A stretch of 30,455 bases of DNA, from positions 1 through 30,455 of the forward strand of contig JAANSK020309263.1 of the NCBI GenBank assembly GCA_011763485.2, read 5' to 3'. A program made the translations under genes and the position numbers. How positions within the stretch are numbered: position 1 is the first letter of the stretch; each line of letters begins with the position of its first letter. Source of the stretch: Isoetes engelmannii. Lineage: Eukaryota; Streptophyta; Lycopodiopsida; Isoetales; Isoetaceae. Below, one piece after another: positions 1 through 10,360 of the stretch. Below the pieces are notes generated by a model, which was not told the DNA's origin, made no database searches, and saw nothing but the letters and a program-made list of their open reading frames with translations.

Positions 1-902
1 GGGTATGAGTGGATATCCATAAACGTCCGGACGGTTTTGCCCCAGTGGTTAAGGGGATATGATTAAGATCGTCACAGTGAACAAGTAACAATGAATGAAA
101 TAGGCTGCCACACTATTCCGGAAGTTGCCATCTTCTTCTCAAATCTGATCCTTTGCCCCCAAATCAGCCTTATCCTCTAAAACCCTAGACAATAATGAAA
201 TAATATTGTGACATCAAACAATAATCATGAAGCTGGCAAAGCTTAGAACAAGCTCAACCCACCAGACAACTCTCCATAGCCCAGTCATAAAATACAAACT
301 GTGAGGAGACACATAGTATACCATCAACAGTACTAAGGAATTGACAAACCATTATGCAATGGCCACAAAAGAAACCTAGGACTGGATGTGTATTTTCAAT
401 TTATACCATCTTCGTATAAAAAAATCTCATGCATCAGTTGTTTTGCCTAAAACAATTTAGTCTATTTCAATGACATACCTGGGATTGTTGCTTCACAGCC
501 TACATTAACAGAAATGGAATAGAAAAATGAAAATCAAATCCTGACAACTTCGAGTTTGGTCAAAAAGGCCTTGCAATCAGTTACAAAGAATGGTTAAAAT
601 GTAAACTTCCTTATGTCAAGACGCGTGCCTATGTTATGGTTGAAATGATTCGGCTCATGAGAATCAAATCCTGACAACTACGAGTCTATGCTAGTTTATT
701 ACATCGTTGTGTAAGATATATGACCATTTTATAACAAAATAATGGCATAAAATAAACAAAACAATGAGAATATATATGTACTTTTGTGACATCTCATCTA
801 ATATGTTTACGATACATCTATATCAATGTCTAATGTTATGACAATATTATACAGAATTAAGCAAAATTTTGAATCAATTTTGTGATACATTTATGTCCGA
901 AT
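1..902. other. AT-rich spacer, no gene seen
   Basis: No reading frame of useful length, splice-consistent exon or recognisable repeat was found. Near position 46-60 there is a short stretch like a tRNA A box (AGTGGTTAAGGGG), but no B box follows at a usable distance, so no tRNA or SINE is called. Confidence 0.5.
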
Positions 903-913
903 GTCATGGTTTG
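903..913. repeat. Left target-site duplication of the 914-1859 retroposon
   Basis: GTCATGGTTTG here is repeated exactly at 1860-1870, directly after the poly(A) tract. The pair marks both ends of the insertion. Confidence 0.8.
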
Positions 914-1859
914 GAAAAAAATCTCGACCTGAACGGCATGAAGGCGCCGTTCTTGGCCGGCTAGGGGCAGCAGCCGTCCTCCCCTTCTCCAACCAGCACA
1001 GCGGTTGAATGCAGAGGAAATATAAGGGTTTGGAGCTAGCAGGGCCAGGGATCTCATGTCACCAGAAGAAGTAGAAGAGAAGATCTGTTGGAGGTTTCCA
1101 AATTTCTTCTTTTCGGTGGAGGTTTTGTAGCAGGTAATCCTCTAACGAGGTTTGTTCTTGGTGATTATCACTATGTCTCTCTTGAATAGATACGCCGAAA
1201 TGGTAGATCCATCTATGCTAGATGCCGGCCTATAAGGCGAAGAACAAAATCTGCAAAACTACTGTGAAAAAGAAAATTTGCATTTATTTTCCTGCAGGGG
1301 AAATCACAATCTCCTCCTTTGGAAAGAAATTTATCTCTGGCCTTTCCTTTCTGCTCTTTCTTGCTAGTAAGAAAATCTAGGTTCTATTACAGATGATTTG
1401 AAAGATTCTTTATCAGAAGAATTGAAGAATTGCAATCTTGGGATGAGCTCCTAGAGAATGGGCTTTGTTCTTAAATTTTTTTTGTCAGTGCAAAGCTAGG
1501 GACCTTGTACTGCAAAGCAAGGTTGTCTCAACGATGCATCAACATACTCGTGGATTCCTTAATTTTGTGGCCTTTTATTCTCCAACGTGATATGTATCAT
1601 TTCAGGAGCTTCTTGGTTACATTGAATCATCAGTTAGACACTGGTTACGATGCGGATGGGATTTCAAGATTAGCAGCTATCAGAGCAATTTTGGACTTCA
1701 TCTATATCTGATTTTTAGAGCAATTAAGCTTCTGCAAGAACAGAATGAAGATGTTGAGATTCTCTTATAGTAATCTTGTTCTTGTATTGAAACATTGTAT
1801 TCTTTTACATATAATATAAATATACACTCGTTTCCTCAAAAAAAAAAAAAAAAAAAGAA
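914..1859 (+). mobile_element. Poly(A) retroposon, 946 bp, family not identified
   Basis: The segment ends on the right with 19 A residues (1838-1856) and is bracketed by a perfect 11-bp direct repeat (903-913 and 1860-1870). This is the signature of target-primed reverse transcription by a LINE machinery. The 5' part is GC-richer than its surroundings and the 3' part ends in an AT-rich stretch before the tail. I see no endonuclease, reverse transcriptase or other known domain, and reading frames are short (the longest is 68 codons at 1505-1711). It could be a processed transcript of a host gene, an internally deleted L1, or a SINE-like element. The insertion itself is well supported; the source is not. 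Confidence 0.75.
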
Positions 1860-1870
1860 GTCATGGTTTG
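1860..1870. repeat. Right target-site duplication of the 914-1859 retroposon
   Basis: GTCATGGTTTG, an exact copy of 903-913. It is followed by a run of T (1872-1889) that probably belonged to the empty site. Confidence 0.8.
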
Positions 1871-2040
1871 ATTTTTTTTTTTTTTTTTTACAGCTTTAGA
1901 TCTATTTCTTTGTCATTCTATATTTACGCATGCCTTTCTTGCACTATCAGTTTCTAGCTTACAATCAACAACATTTAAGAATTATATGATTCTTAGAATT
2001 CAATTTACTCAAGATCACAATACCTGATTGTACAAGAAGA

Positions 2041-2214
2041 ATAGCATCGATCCGAGCCATCGGATCGAGATTCTGGAAGGGGGCGAGCATGCATTGCATG
2101 CATTTCTCTGGTGGGAGATCGCTATTTTAGGCGTGGTTTTTCAGCAGCATCTCATCGGCGCTTCCTCGTCGTCTATCAGCAGTACCATGTTTTCTTTTCT
2201 TCTCTTTGAACCCA
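2041..2214. repeat. Direct repeat module, copy 1 (~174 bp)
   Basis: Starts ATAGCATCGATCCGAGCC and ends TTTGAACCCA. It matches 2406-2583 at better than 90% over its whole length. Both copies contain a small GCATGCATTGCATGC core. No coding domain is recognised, and the 106-codon frame over this copy is not preserved in the other. Confidence 0.85.
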
Positions 2215-2371
2215 GGCAAGGGAGGGGCTTCTCTCTGCTTGACTTGAACAATTTGGCGTATCTTTTCATGCTATGGCATGTTCCTTCTCAGCTTGACCTC
2301 TTCTTTAGCCTTCATCCTTTGATCCTCGTCCTCGATCCCGTTTGCTAAAGAAAGTTCTCTTCTTGTCGGAA

Positions 2372-2406
2372 GTTTTTGTCATTTTCATGCGAGTCCCATT
2401 CTAAAA
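2372..2406. repeat. Short direct repeat, copy 1 (35 bp)
   Basis: GTTTTTGTCATTTTCATGCG and the following 15 bases recur at 3040-3074 with few changes. This copy directly abuts module copy 2 at 2406. Confidence 0.75.
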
Positions 2407-2583
2407 TAGCATCGATCCGAGCCATCAAATCGAGATTCTAGAAGGGGGTGAGGATGCATGCATTGCATGCATTTCTCTGGTGGGAGATCGCTATTTTAGG
2501 CGTGGTTCTTCAGCAGCATCTCATCGGCGCTTCTTCGTCGTCTCTCAGCAGTACCATGTTCTCTTTTCTTCTCTTTGAACCCA
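2406..2583. repeat. Direct repeat module, copy 2 (~178 bp)
   Basis: Second copy of the 2041-2214 module, displaced by 365 bp. It differs by scattered substitutions and by one extra TGCA in the central TGCA-rich core. The pair could be the ends of an unrecognised element or a local segmental duplication. Confidence 0.85.
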
Positions 2584-2614
2584 CCCTCCCCCCTTAATTT
2601 ATTGTTAATGTAGT

Positions 2615-2700
2615 TGTCGCGTGGCATGCGTGACCAGCCCCTCGCTTTTCGAGGTTTTGTGGCGTGGCACGCCTGAATAGCCCCTCGCTTTTCGAGGTTT
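2615..2700. repeat. Two tandem ~43-bp units, each with a CCTCG-CTTTT-CGAGG hairpin
   Basis: The two units share GCGTGGCAYGC followed by AGCCCCTCGCTTTTCGAGG. Each contains a perfect 5-bp stem with a 5-base loop. The unit is GC-rich compared with the spacer. No function is recognised. Confidence 0.7.
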
Positions 2701-3039
2701 TTGCTTTTTTTTACTCTTGTGTTTTAGTGTTGGTGATGTGCAGGTACAGGTTAACAAGCGGTAGCACCTTCGACTTCTCCATTCGTGGGTTTTTGGGAGC
2801 GATTTTCAACCATACGTTTGTCAAAGCCCCTTGTCGAAGGCTTATCACTAGGGTTTTTCCTCGAAAACCCGAAAGGGCGGGGTTTTTTAATCCCGATGAT
2901 AGCTTTCGGCGGGGTCCAAGTTCTATAATTGGATATTCCCTTTATTTTTTCTTTATGGGTAGTTCACATGTGTGCGGCTACCCACTATCCACCATTGTAG
3001 AAAATCTGCTGAGAGATGAATGAGAAGCCTATGTATGGA

Positions 3040-3074
3040 GTTTTTGTCGTTTTCATCCGAATCCCATTCTAGAA
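3040..3074. repeat. Short direct repeat, copy 2 (35 bp)
   Basis: Partner of 2372-2406. Together with the 2041/2406 modules it suggests that 2041-3074 was assembled by repeated local duplication. Confidence 0.7.
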
Positions 3075-5385
3075 ACCTACATACATGCACATGTTACTAA
3101 GAAGGGTACATTGTATTTAAAGTGAAACCATTTGGTTAATGTAATCTGCAAAACCTAAATTCTTCAAACTTACAACTTTAATGTTCGCATTACAAGTAGA
3201 AAGACTGTGAATTTGAGCCATGGCTAAGCCCCAGATAATAATATACCAGCATATAATCAGAGCACAATAAATGTTGAAATTACGGAGATTTATGCTAAAG
3301 GATCACAGTTTTATGCCATTTAAATCTTGAGAGAGACAACTTGTGAAATACATGCACACAAGCTATTTCCACAGTGACTGGAGTTTTAGAAATGAAGCTA
3401 GCATAAATAGGTTCTAAATAAAAAAAAACCGACTAGAAGTGTTATTAAATCATGTCAAAAAATGCATAGCATCCTCTCACATATCTGTGAAATCTTCCTT
3501 AAGTCGAAGCAGAAAATATCACTCGAGCATCATTAGACAGCCTAGTGCAAGAGCTCCTTACCTACCGCCATAGAAACCAAGGCAAATGTTAGAACATTAG
3601 AAGGAATGGAAAGGCAGGTGTCATTGTCTGCCCTTCCAGTTGTTATCTAACCAACACCAGGATCAAAGTTCATATGCAAGCTACGAATACCTTAAGAAAA
3701 TTACATTAATAATTGAGCACAAAATGAGCGGCAGATATAAGCCATATAGATGTTCACATTTGCTTGCTAGTTTAGCAAAGTGAGGATCAAGTTCGGGAGC
3801 AATTTTTAGTAGCGGTCTAGACATTACTAAATCAGCAAAATTTAGACATTACTAAATTAGCAGACCTGCTTACATAAACGATAAACCTCTCAAGGAAATT
3901 AACCTTAAACACCCAGAATGCGCATCTTTACAGTTAAAATTACCTTACATACTAACGGTTTTAAACTGCATCATAAATAATGTATGTAATCAAATATCTA
4001 CTAACAGACTTGAGTTCAAGTTTAGAGTGACATTCAAAGCTGTTGTACAACTTACTTGTAGGCTCAGCAACTATGGCACAAACATAAAAGCAAGACTCTT
4101 GTTAGAGGAAGATTACTCCAAGCATAGAAAAGGAAGATATGTTGAAAATAATAAAAGGCAACCAGCACCATTCATGATCTCTAAAATGTTATTGCAAAGT
4201 AATTTAGCAATAGAGAAATGACGAAAGGTAGAGATAGTGCAATGATGCAACGAGAATTCATCTCAGTTCACCTAAGGTAAAAAGTATAGATAATATTATA
4301 TCAGCGACAAAACCATGTTGAAACACGCAATAGATATATAAGACATTAAGAAAATGCTTCATAAGGATCTACGAATCTCTAAACAATTTGACAAATACCA
4401 TTTGAACATTTGATTCCTCTACTGTTAATAAGAAAAAAAAAGAAAGCAAAGGCTTTCAAGACTAACATGTTTAAGCTTGATTAAATCATAAGAGGCTCAA
4501 AAAATCCAAAATTTTAGCTTCTATGGAAAAGACGGAATAGAAAATTGGATACCTTAAAAAGACACCAAGAAAATGCACATCGATCATGATAGATGGATCT
4601 CGATTTCCAAAGATAAATGTTTTGCAGAGACTCAAAACTTCAAGATTAAGATAATCACGGTTTGATTTAGTAAACACTAGCCCCTCCTTTACGGTCACCA
4701 TATGCATGATCTTGCTTGGTGCAAAATGCATGTGGTTGAACAATCTAATTTCTTGGTACCTTAATAGGCCCAACAATGTCCAAAACAACCACAAATTTAT
4801 ACAACCCAAAAAGAGGAAACCTTTTGAAACTTTTATTAGGAAGACTTGTTCAATCTCTTCCCAGATCAATCCTCTAGTTTCTTACACTTCTATTACTAAA
4901 AGAATAGATAGAGAAAGATCAACAAGAATAAAGCAAGGACAGGTCCATGCATAAGTTGCATTAGGCACAGAAAAAAAAATTTAAGAGCAAAATATGAAGT
5001 CTTAACTATTGCACATTGTAGTTGCAAAGGCAAGTATATAAAAGATCAACCACAAATGACAAAGAACTAGACCTGCAAGTAGAAAAGAATTACTTGAAAA
5101 CTTACATGCAGACCAGCACATAACGATTTTCATTTTCTTATAAAAAAATCCATCAGCAAAAGTGATACGAAAAATTAACAACCTGCAAACATGATAAGAA
5201 AAACCAACGTCATGACAAAAAAGACATCACATTCAAGGGCCAGCTTCTAAAAGCTCGCCATAAACCATCCTCAAAACCTCTAGCACATGGCATCTTCAAT
5301 AAAAAAACGTTGAAAAAGCATTATTGCTAGCGATCGCATAGTTAAGTGCAGGAGGAGCATTTGGCAATGTCATTTATAAAAATTA
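3075..5385. other. AT-rich spacer, no gene seen
   Basis: Reading frames of up to 127 codons occur on both strands, but they overlap each other, show no recognisable domain and have no supporting splice pattern. The only structure noticed is a 25-bp tandem duplication around 3818-3863 (TAGACATTACTAAAT twice). Confidence 0.5.
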
Positions 5386-5412
5386 GAAGATAAGATAAGA
5401 TAACATAACATT
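5386..5412 (-). repeat. Pentanucleotide 3' tail of the LINE
   Basis: Read on the minus strand, the LINE ends with TTATG, TTATG, then TTATC three times, with no poly(A). Short-repeat tails are typical of several non-L1 LINE clades such as RTE, CR1 and I-like elements, whereas plant L1 elements end in poly(A). Confidence 0.8.
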
Positions 5413-5568
5413 TTTATCGTCCACGGAGGCCTGTTGGCCTATGGGACCTGTACAAGAGGAGCATCATGCCCATTATGGCACGGATGAAAAACCCACAAGG
5501 GAAAAATCGTGGCCATAATGGTCATGCTGATATACAGAATCACAGCATTACGAGTGCCCCGGACAAAG
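5413..5568 (-). other. LINE 3' UTR with terminal hairpin
   Basis: This untranslated stretch follows the ORF2 stop and is shared, with the same spacing, by the partial copy at 30328-30455. Near the RNA 3' end it can fold AGGCC-AACA-GGCCT just before GGACGATAAAAA and the pentanucleotide tail. Conserved 3' stem-loops are known to guide the reverse transcriptase in stringent LINEs; that role here is inferred. Confidence 0.65.
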
Positions 5569-7050
5569 TCATTGTCGCTCGTCCATCACCTCCTGGATGT
5601 AAGACCCAAGAGTTCCCACGGCGTTGGTGTTGAGCAGGAGATAGAGTACCTGGCTTCGTATCTCCAGCTGCGGGTACCGTTCTCGAATTTGCTCATAAGC
5701 GGGGCAAGTCTGTAAGGCATGTTGTTTGTCCACAATGCTGTCCTGGCGGAAGCTCCGGCGTGTTCTACTCTCGCGTGCCTCCTTTGTCCATCTCCCTGTC
5801 TCAATGCGGAGGTGGTGGCCTCCTGTGCGGATAGGCGATCAGCCGACGCTTCTTCATAGAGATGGAGGTGAGCATGTATTGCTGGGGGCCTCGGGCGAGC
5901 ATGGGATTAACCTGTTGTCTGTAGTGCCCAAGTTTGACCTATGACAGAGCCTCGCTGTCCCAGAGTTTGTCCAGGAAGCAGGTGTCAAGATAGGTCTTCA
6001 GCTCTTCATGTTCCTGCTTCGTGCGAACCCGCACGCACCATTGTGGCTGGACGTGCCACTGTGCTAGCCACTACGTCTGTTTCTCCTTCAACAGGTTAAC
6101 TATCTGATAATATGATGCATCAACGAGGCGACCATTCCGCCGTGCTGGGCCATCCACTGCTCCAATTGATCTATGTAAAGCCCGAACAGTGTAGGCGAGA
6201 GAGGGCAGCCCTGTCGTACCCCAATTATACTGCTGGGCACTGATTGTCCGGAGAGTGTGAGGTGCCTGTAACATGCCTCATACAACATGTAGGCTGCATT
6301 CTACAAATCTAGCGCTGTGCCGAGCTCCTGCAGTCTATCCCACAACTTGCCTCGAGGCACGGTGTCAAAGGCCTTTGCGAAGTCCACGAAGCAGCAGTAC
6401 AGGTCCCGGCGTCGATTTCTGCTCTCTTCAATGATTGCCCGTAGGGCGAATAGATGATCAACGGTGGAATGCCCGAGGCAGAAGCCCACCTGGGTGAGGG
6501 CCCTGACCCCCGTGTCCTCTGCCCATGTCGTTGTGCGCTGCTCAATTATTGTAGCCAGGAGTTTCGCAAACACCAAGCTCACCATTATAGTGCGATAGTT
6601 AGCCGGGCAGTTTGGGTCGCCGGTCTTGTATATGGGCACCACTCTGTTGCAAGTCCATTGTGGTGGGAGGCCTTACTGCAATGCGCGATTCAGCATAGCT
6701 ACCAGGATCGGCAGTATTGCTTGCCCGACCCATTTGAGGAGCTCATCTTGACCATCCAGGTCTGCTGCCTTTCCGTTGGCCAGGTGCTAAAGACCCATTA
6801 TCACATCTATCTCCGCGATGTTTAAGGGCAATCCCTCCTGTGGTGATACCGACGTCTGTCTGCCTTGAGGATCATACAATTGTTGCAGATACTGGATCCA
6901 TTGTTCTGCAGTGATGTCTCCTGCTGGATGGCGTGTCTTTCTAAGCACCTGCTGCCAAAATTTCCTAGGGTGGCGGTCCAGGAGCCCAAACATCTGGCTC
7001 TGTCACTCTTCCAGATACGTGAGTTGTCTACGGTACTGAGAGATAGCCTG
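5569..7050 (-). pseudogene. LINE ORF2, reverse transcriptase part (decayed)
   Basis: Order on the minus strand: FWQQVLRKTRHPAGDITAEQ near 6930, HLANGKAADLDG near 6780, fingers VPIYKTGDPNCPANYRT at 6590-6640, HSTVDHLFALRAI near 6450, palm motif A FVDFAKAFDTVPR near 6370, motif B GVRQGCPLSPTLFGLYID near 6160-6225, then a C-terminal region with KQHALQTCPAY near 5720 and a stop at 5569-5571. The YxDD catalytic motif expected shortly after motif B is not readable: around 6100-6120 the frame breaks up with what looks like small deletions. In-frame stops are seen at 6787-6789, 6673-6675 and 5939-5941, and there is another frame change near 5810. No RNase H domain was seen. Confidence 0.85.
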
Positions 7051-7440
7051 GGGGCGCTAGATGGGATCAGTGACGTGCCGGAGTTGACGCTTCATTTCAC
7101 GGCATTCGTCATCGAACCAGCAGTTGTAGGGAAAAGTGGAGGTGCTTCCTGCCCCGTGCGATCGTCCCCTACCGAAGCATGTGTCTGCAGCCTCCCTGAG
7201 CACCTGGATCAGTCGGGTGATCTGCCGCTCCAATGTGAGGAGCTGCAGTATCTCCGTCAGGCCATGTTCGACTGACCAGGCATAGTTATCTGCTCCCTCA
7301 TAGTCCATGTGCATCTTGGGTTGCAGAGGCGCCGAAGGCACCATCGATTGATATGTTTGGATAGCCACACTGAAGAGGAGGGGCCGGTGGTCGGAGTCCA
7401 CCTCCTCCTCATCGAACGCAGTTCTCGCGTGCAACCGCGT
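6981..7440 (-). repeat. Tandem duplication inside LINE ORF2, unit 1 (~460 bp)
   Basis: Starts GAGCCCAAACATCTGGCTCT and repeats immediately at 7441. The unit spans the end of the endonuclease domain (SDHRP motif) and the linker towards the reverse transcriptase, so the SDH motif is present twice. Identity to unit 2 is about 95% by eye, with one 12-bp length difference near 7058. Confidence 0.9.
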
Positions 7441-7888
7441 GAGCCCAAACATCTGGCTCTGTCGCTCTGCCAGATACGTGAGTTGTCTACGGTACTGAGA
7501 GATAGCCTGGGGGTGCTAGATGTGCCGGAGTTGACGCTTCATTTCACGGCATTCGTCGTCGAACCAGCAGTTGTAGGGGAAAGTGGAGGTGCTTCCTGTC
7601 CCGTGCGACCGTCCCCTACCGAAGCATGTGTCTGCAGCCTCCCTGAGCACCTGGATCAGTCGGATGATCTGCCGCTCCAATGTGGGGAGCTGCAGTATCT
7701 CCGTCAGGCCATGTTCGACTGACCGAGTATAGTTATCTGCTCCCTCATAGTCTATGTGCAACTTGGGTCGCGGAGGCGCCGAAGGCACCACCGATTGATG
7801 TGTCTGGATAGCCACACTGAAGAGGAGGGGCCGGTGGTCGGAGTCCACCTCCTCCTCGTCGAACGCAGTTCTCACGTGCAACCGCGTG
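7441..7888 (-). repeat. Tandem duplication inside LINE ORF2, unit 2 (~448 bp)
   Basis: Second unit, directly adjoining unit 1. On its far side it continues into the rest of the endonuclease (SVVDYVLM near 7930). This is therefore the unit with the original upstream context, while unit 1 keeps the original downstream context. Confidence 0.9.
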
Positions 7889-8676
7889 AGGAGGTGCAAG
7901 TGTTGCTCCTCCATGAGAACATAGTCGACCACACTGCGGTCGCCACTCTGGTTCTCCTGCCGGCAGGTGTATTGGCCGGATGACGGCCACTGGGTCAAGC
8001 CATTGCAGATCACGAAATCAAAGATACTCCCGAGCAGGAGGAGCTGCCTTCCATAACGTGTGACCTATGGGTCCTCCGACAGCCTGGGAAGACGTAGCTC
8101 CGCTGGGTTAAGTTGCAATGCATCCTCTGCCAATGGGTCAAACGTCATAACCTGGCTCCTGTGCGTGCATTGAAGTCCCCAACAAGCATGACCTTCCCTG
8201 GTTGTTGGTACTGTTGTATGTCGTCGTACAGATCGACATATGGCTCCATCCTATCGACCTCCTAATGAGTAGTGTAGAAGTTACTCTTTGCATGTGGGAA
8301 ATAGCATGCCACCACAAAGAGGGGGGACGCGCCATCACCGGGCTTTATGCGCACCCACAGGTACCGGTTGGTGCTGGTATTTGCTGCATAGGGAAACAGA
8401 CCGCATCAATGTGGTGCGGTAGTAGCACGCGCCGCCTCCATGTCCGCGCTTCCTTGTGCACTCGTTGAAGACGGATACAGAAGCATATCTCGGCAGAGCC
8501 GGGAGTCTTCGGCCAGCATGCTCCCACATCTCCATGAGGAGGATGATGTCCATGTCCTGAGCAACTGAGTTTAAGCTGTCGCCCTTCTGCCAGGGGAAGC
8601 CGCAATAGTTCCAGGATACCATCTTGAGGCACCATCCCCACTTCGGCGCACCTGAGGCTTGCCGAGGTGCAAACAA
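7516..8676 (-). pseudogene. LINE AP-type endonuclease domain (decayed)
   Basis: The exonuclease-endonuclease-phosphatase motifs occur in the right order on the minus strand: VSWNYCG near 8610, LLMEMWE near 8540, FVVACYFP near 8300, VGDFNART at about 8164-8184, SVVDYVLM near 7930 and DSDHRPL near 7840. In the family these residues make the single-strand nick that primes reverse transcription. The frame shifts once just after 8338 and again between GDFNART and the following segment (~8150). In-frame TAG codons lie at 8262-8264 and 8065-8067. Upstream the frame runs without a shift into the ORF1-like region. Confidence 0.85.
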
Positions 8677-10251
8677 CGTGAAGGGGGTGGCCTGTGGGAT
8701 CCGAGTCGGGGTTGCCTCCCGTGCTGCGTCGGCGGCTGCAGGCGCTGGTGCTCCTCTCGCCCCCTTCGTTCGGGCTGCATCTCGGATGCGAGCAAGCTCT
8801 CTGTGACGTGACTCCTGCTAGCGGGGGGTGAGGTCCCTGCTGATGTAAATGGATGAACCTCTTAGTTTCGGGCTCCGCTCCAAGGTTGCATCCCAAACCT
8901 TGCCGTCTACAACCGTGATTGTGACCACCCATGGCCGCTCTGGGTGGGACGCTCCATGTCATCTAGCGCGAGTTATTGTGGCCTGGAATTGTATCCAGTC
9001 GAGTATCTCAGTTTGCAGGCACGCCTGCAAGTCTTCCCCGACTTCCTCCGAGAGCCCACGCAGGAGCACATTGTGTCTACGCCTTCTCCGCTCCGCTTCT
9101 TCCAATGCTGCGTACCCTGCAAGCTCCCTTGCTGTCCTGGCCTGCTGGTATGCCTGACCAGCGGACCGTAATGGCATTCCTCACTGTGGTTGTGGTTGAC
9201 TGCGTCCGGTGGCCTCTGGTGCATTTGGGGTCTGATGCCGACCGTGCGATGGAGGCTGTGGCTGCTGATGCGTTTGGTGGCCCGCCTGTGATTGGTGCCT
9301 CTGACTTTCTAGTGCACCCAAACGTGCGTCATGCTCCCGTATCTGCTTGTCGCACTGGGTCAAAGGAGCATGTGCGCCTACATGCAGGCCCTTGCCCTGC
9401 TCGGCGACGGTGGCTCTCAATTCCTTCAGCTCACGGTCCAAGCTGCGGAGTCTCATGTCCGTGTCTGCAACATTCGCTTCCGCACTACGGGCACTCGTCT
9501 GAGGGGCATCCAACTGCTCAATTTTTATGCGGAGCCGGGTTATGGTAGCCTGGATCTTGTCTTGGAAGGCCTGCCTAGTCTCGGTTATAGAATCCATTCT
9601 AGATGAAAGTGTGTCCATCGCTACCTGGAAGGTGTCTAAGCGTTCTCGGTCATGATGTCTTTCGGAGTGCACAAGCCGGAGTCCGTCTTCAAGCTGCTGC
9701 ACCCTGGTCTCGAGAGCAGAGACCCGTTGCTTCTCCGTGGCCAACTACTTCTTAAGAAATCTGGGTTTGGAGGTCTGCAGTTGCTGTAGCTCTTCTTCGA
9801 GTGCCTCTACACGGGCGGTGTGCTGTTCAACCATCTTCTGATGAGGTTCGGAAGTTCGCATCTGCTGTAGCTCATCTTCGAGGATCTGTACCCGAGCGAC
9901 TTGCTGTTCAAGCATCTTCTTAAGGTCGTGCAGGCTATTGTCTGGCATCTGGGGAGGTGAGGCTGGCGGGGAGGTCCGGGCTGCTGCGAGGGAGGCGTGC
10001 CGGTCGTATACTTGATGGGCCACATATGTTGCCTTTGTCTTGGCACGGGTCGCTTGCTTGAATGTAAATCTATCAATTCTGTCAACCTTGCCCGTGGTGT
10101 CCATTCTGCGGACGGGGATCTCGTCAATGCGCTCAAGGAGGAGGAGTTTGGCGGCCTTGCCTGCCTTTGGCGGGGGAGGGTGTTGGTCTTGGTCGTCGAT
10201 GTGCATGGTTGCTTGTGGCTCATCCGGTTCCTGGACTGTGGCTATGGCCAT
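8677..10251 (-). pseudogene. LINE ORF1-like region: coiled coil plus RRM/C-terminal domain
   Basis: The start is taken at 10251 (MAIATVQEPDEPQ). A frame open to 10347 exists, but this ATG begins the less biased protein. Heptad-rich coiled-coil segments run from about 9960 to 9250 (for example KKMLEQQVARVQILEDELQQ). Then come RRRHNVLLRGLSEE near 9070 (RRM-like start), RPWVVTITVVDGKVWDATLE near 8900, and IYISRDLTP followed by an Arg/Glu-rich helix near 8830-8780. This layout matches L1-type ORF1 nucleic-acid chaperones. One reading frame covers the whole stretch and continues into the endonuclease. It is broken only by TAG 9745-9747, TGA 9181-9183, TGA 8959-8961 and TAG 8818-8820. Confidence 0.75.
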
Positions 10252-10360
10252 GGTGTGGGTATGCAAGCATGGTGTGTTTGTGCGGGGCCAATAAAAAAGT
10301 GGGGGTGAGTGGGGAGCCAACAAGGTGTGGGTGGTGGAGGTGTTCACAACTAACTTTGCC

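Noticed and set aside
40-62. tRNA/SINE A-box-like stretch at the left edge
   Set aside because: No B box or cloverleaf follows at the right distance.
1871-1895. T run followed by ACAG resembling a splice acceptor
   Set aside because: No exon with coding sense follows; it is more simply the flank of the retroposon target.
4486-4954. Overlapping frames of 127 (-) and 82 (+) codons
   Set aside because: They overlap on opposite strands in AT-rich spacer without any domain.
6454-9606. Plus-strand frames of up to 190 codons across the LINE
   Set aside because: They are antisense shadows of the GC-rich LINE coding strand, which carries the endonuclease and RT motifs.
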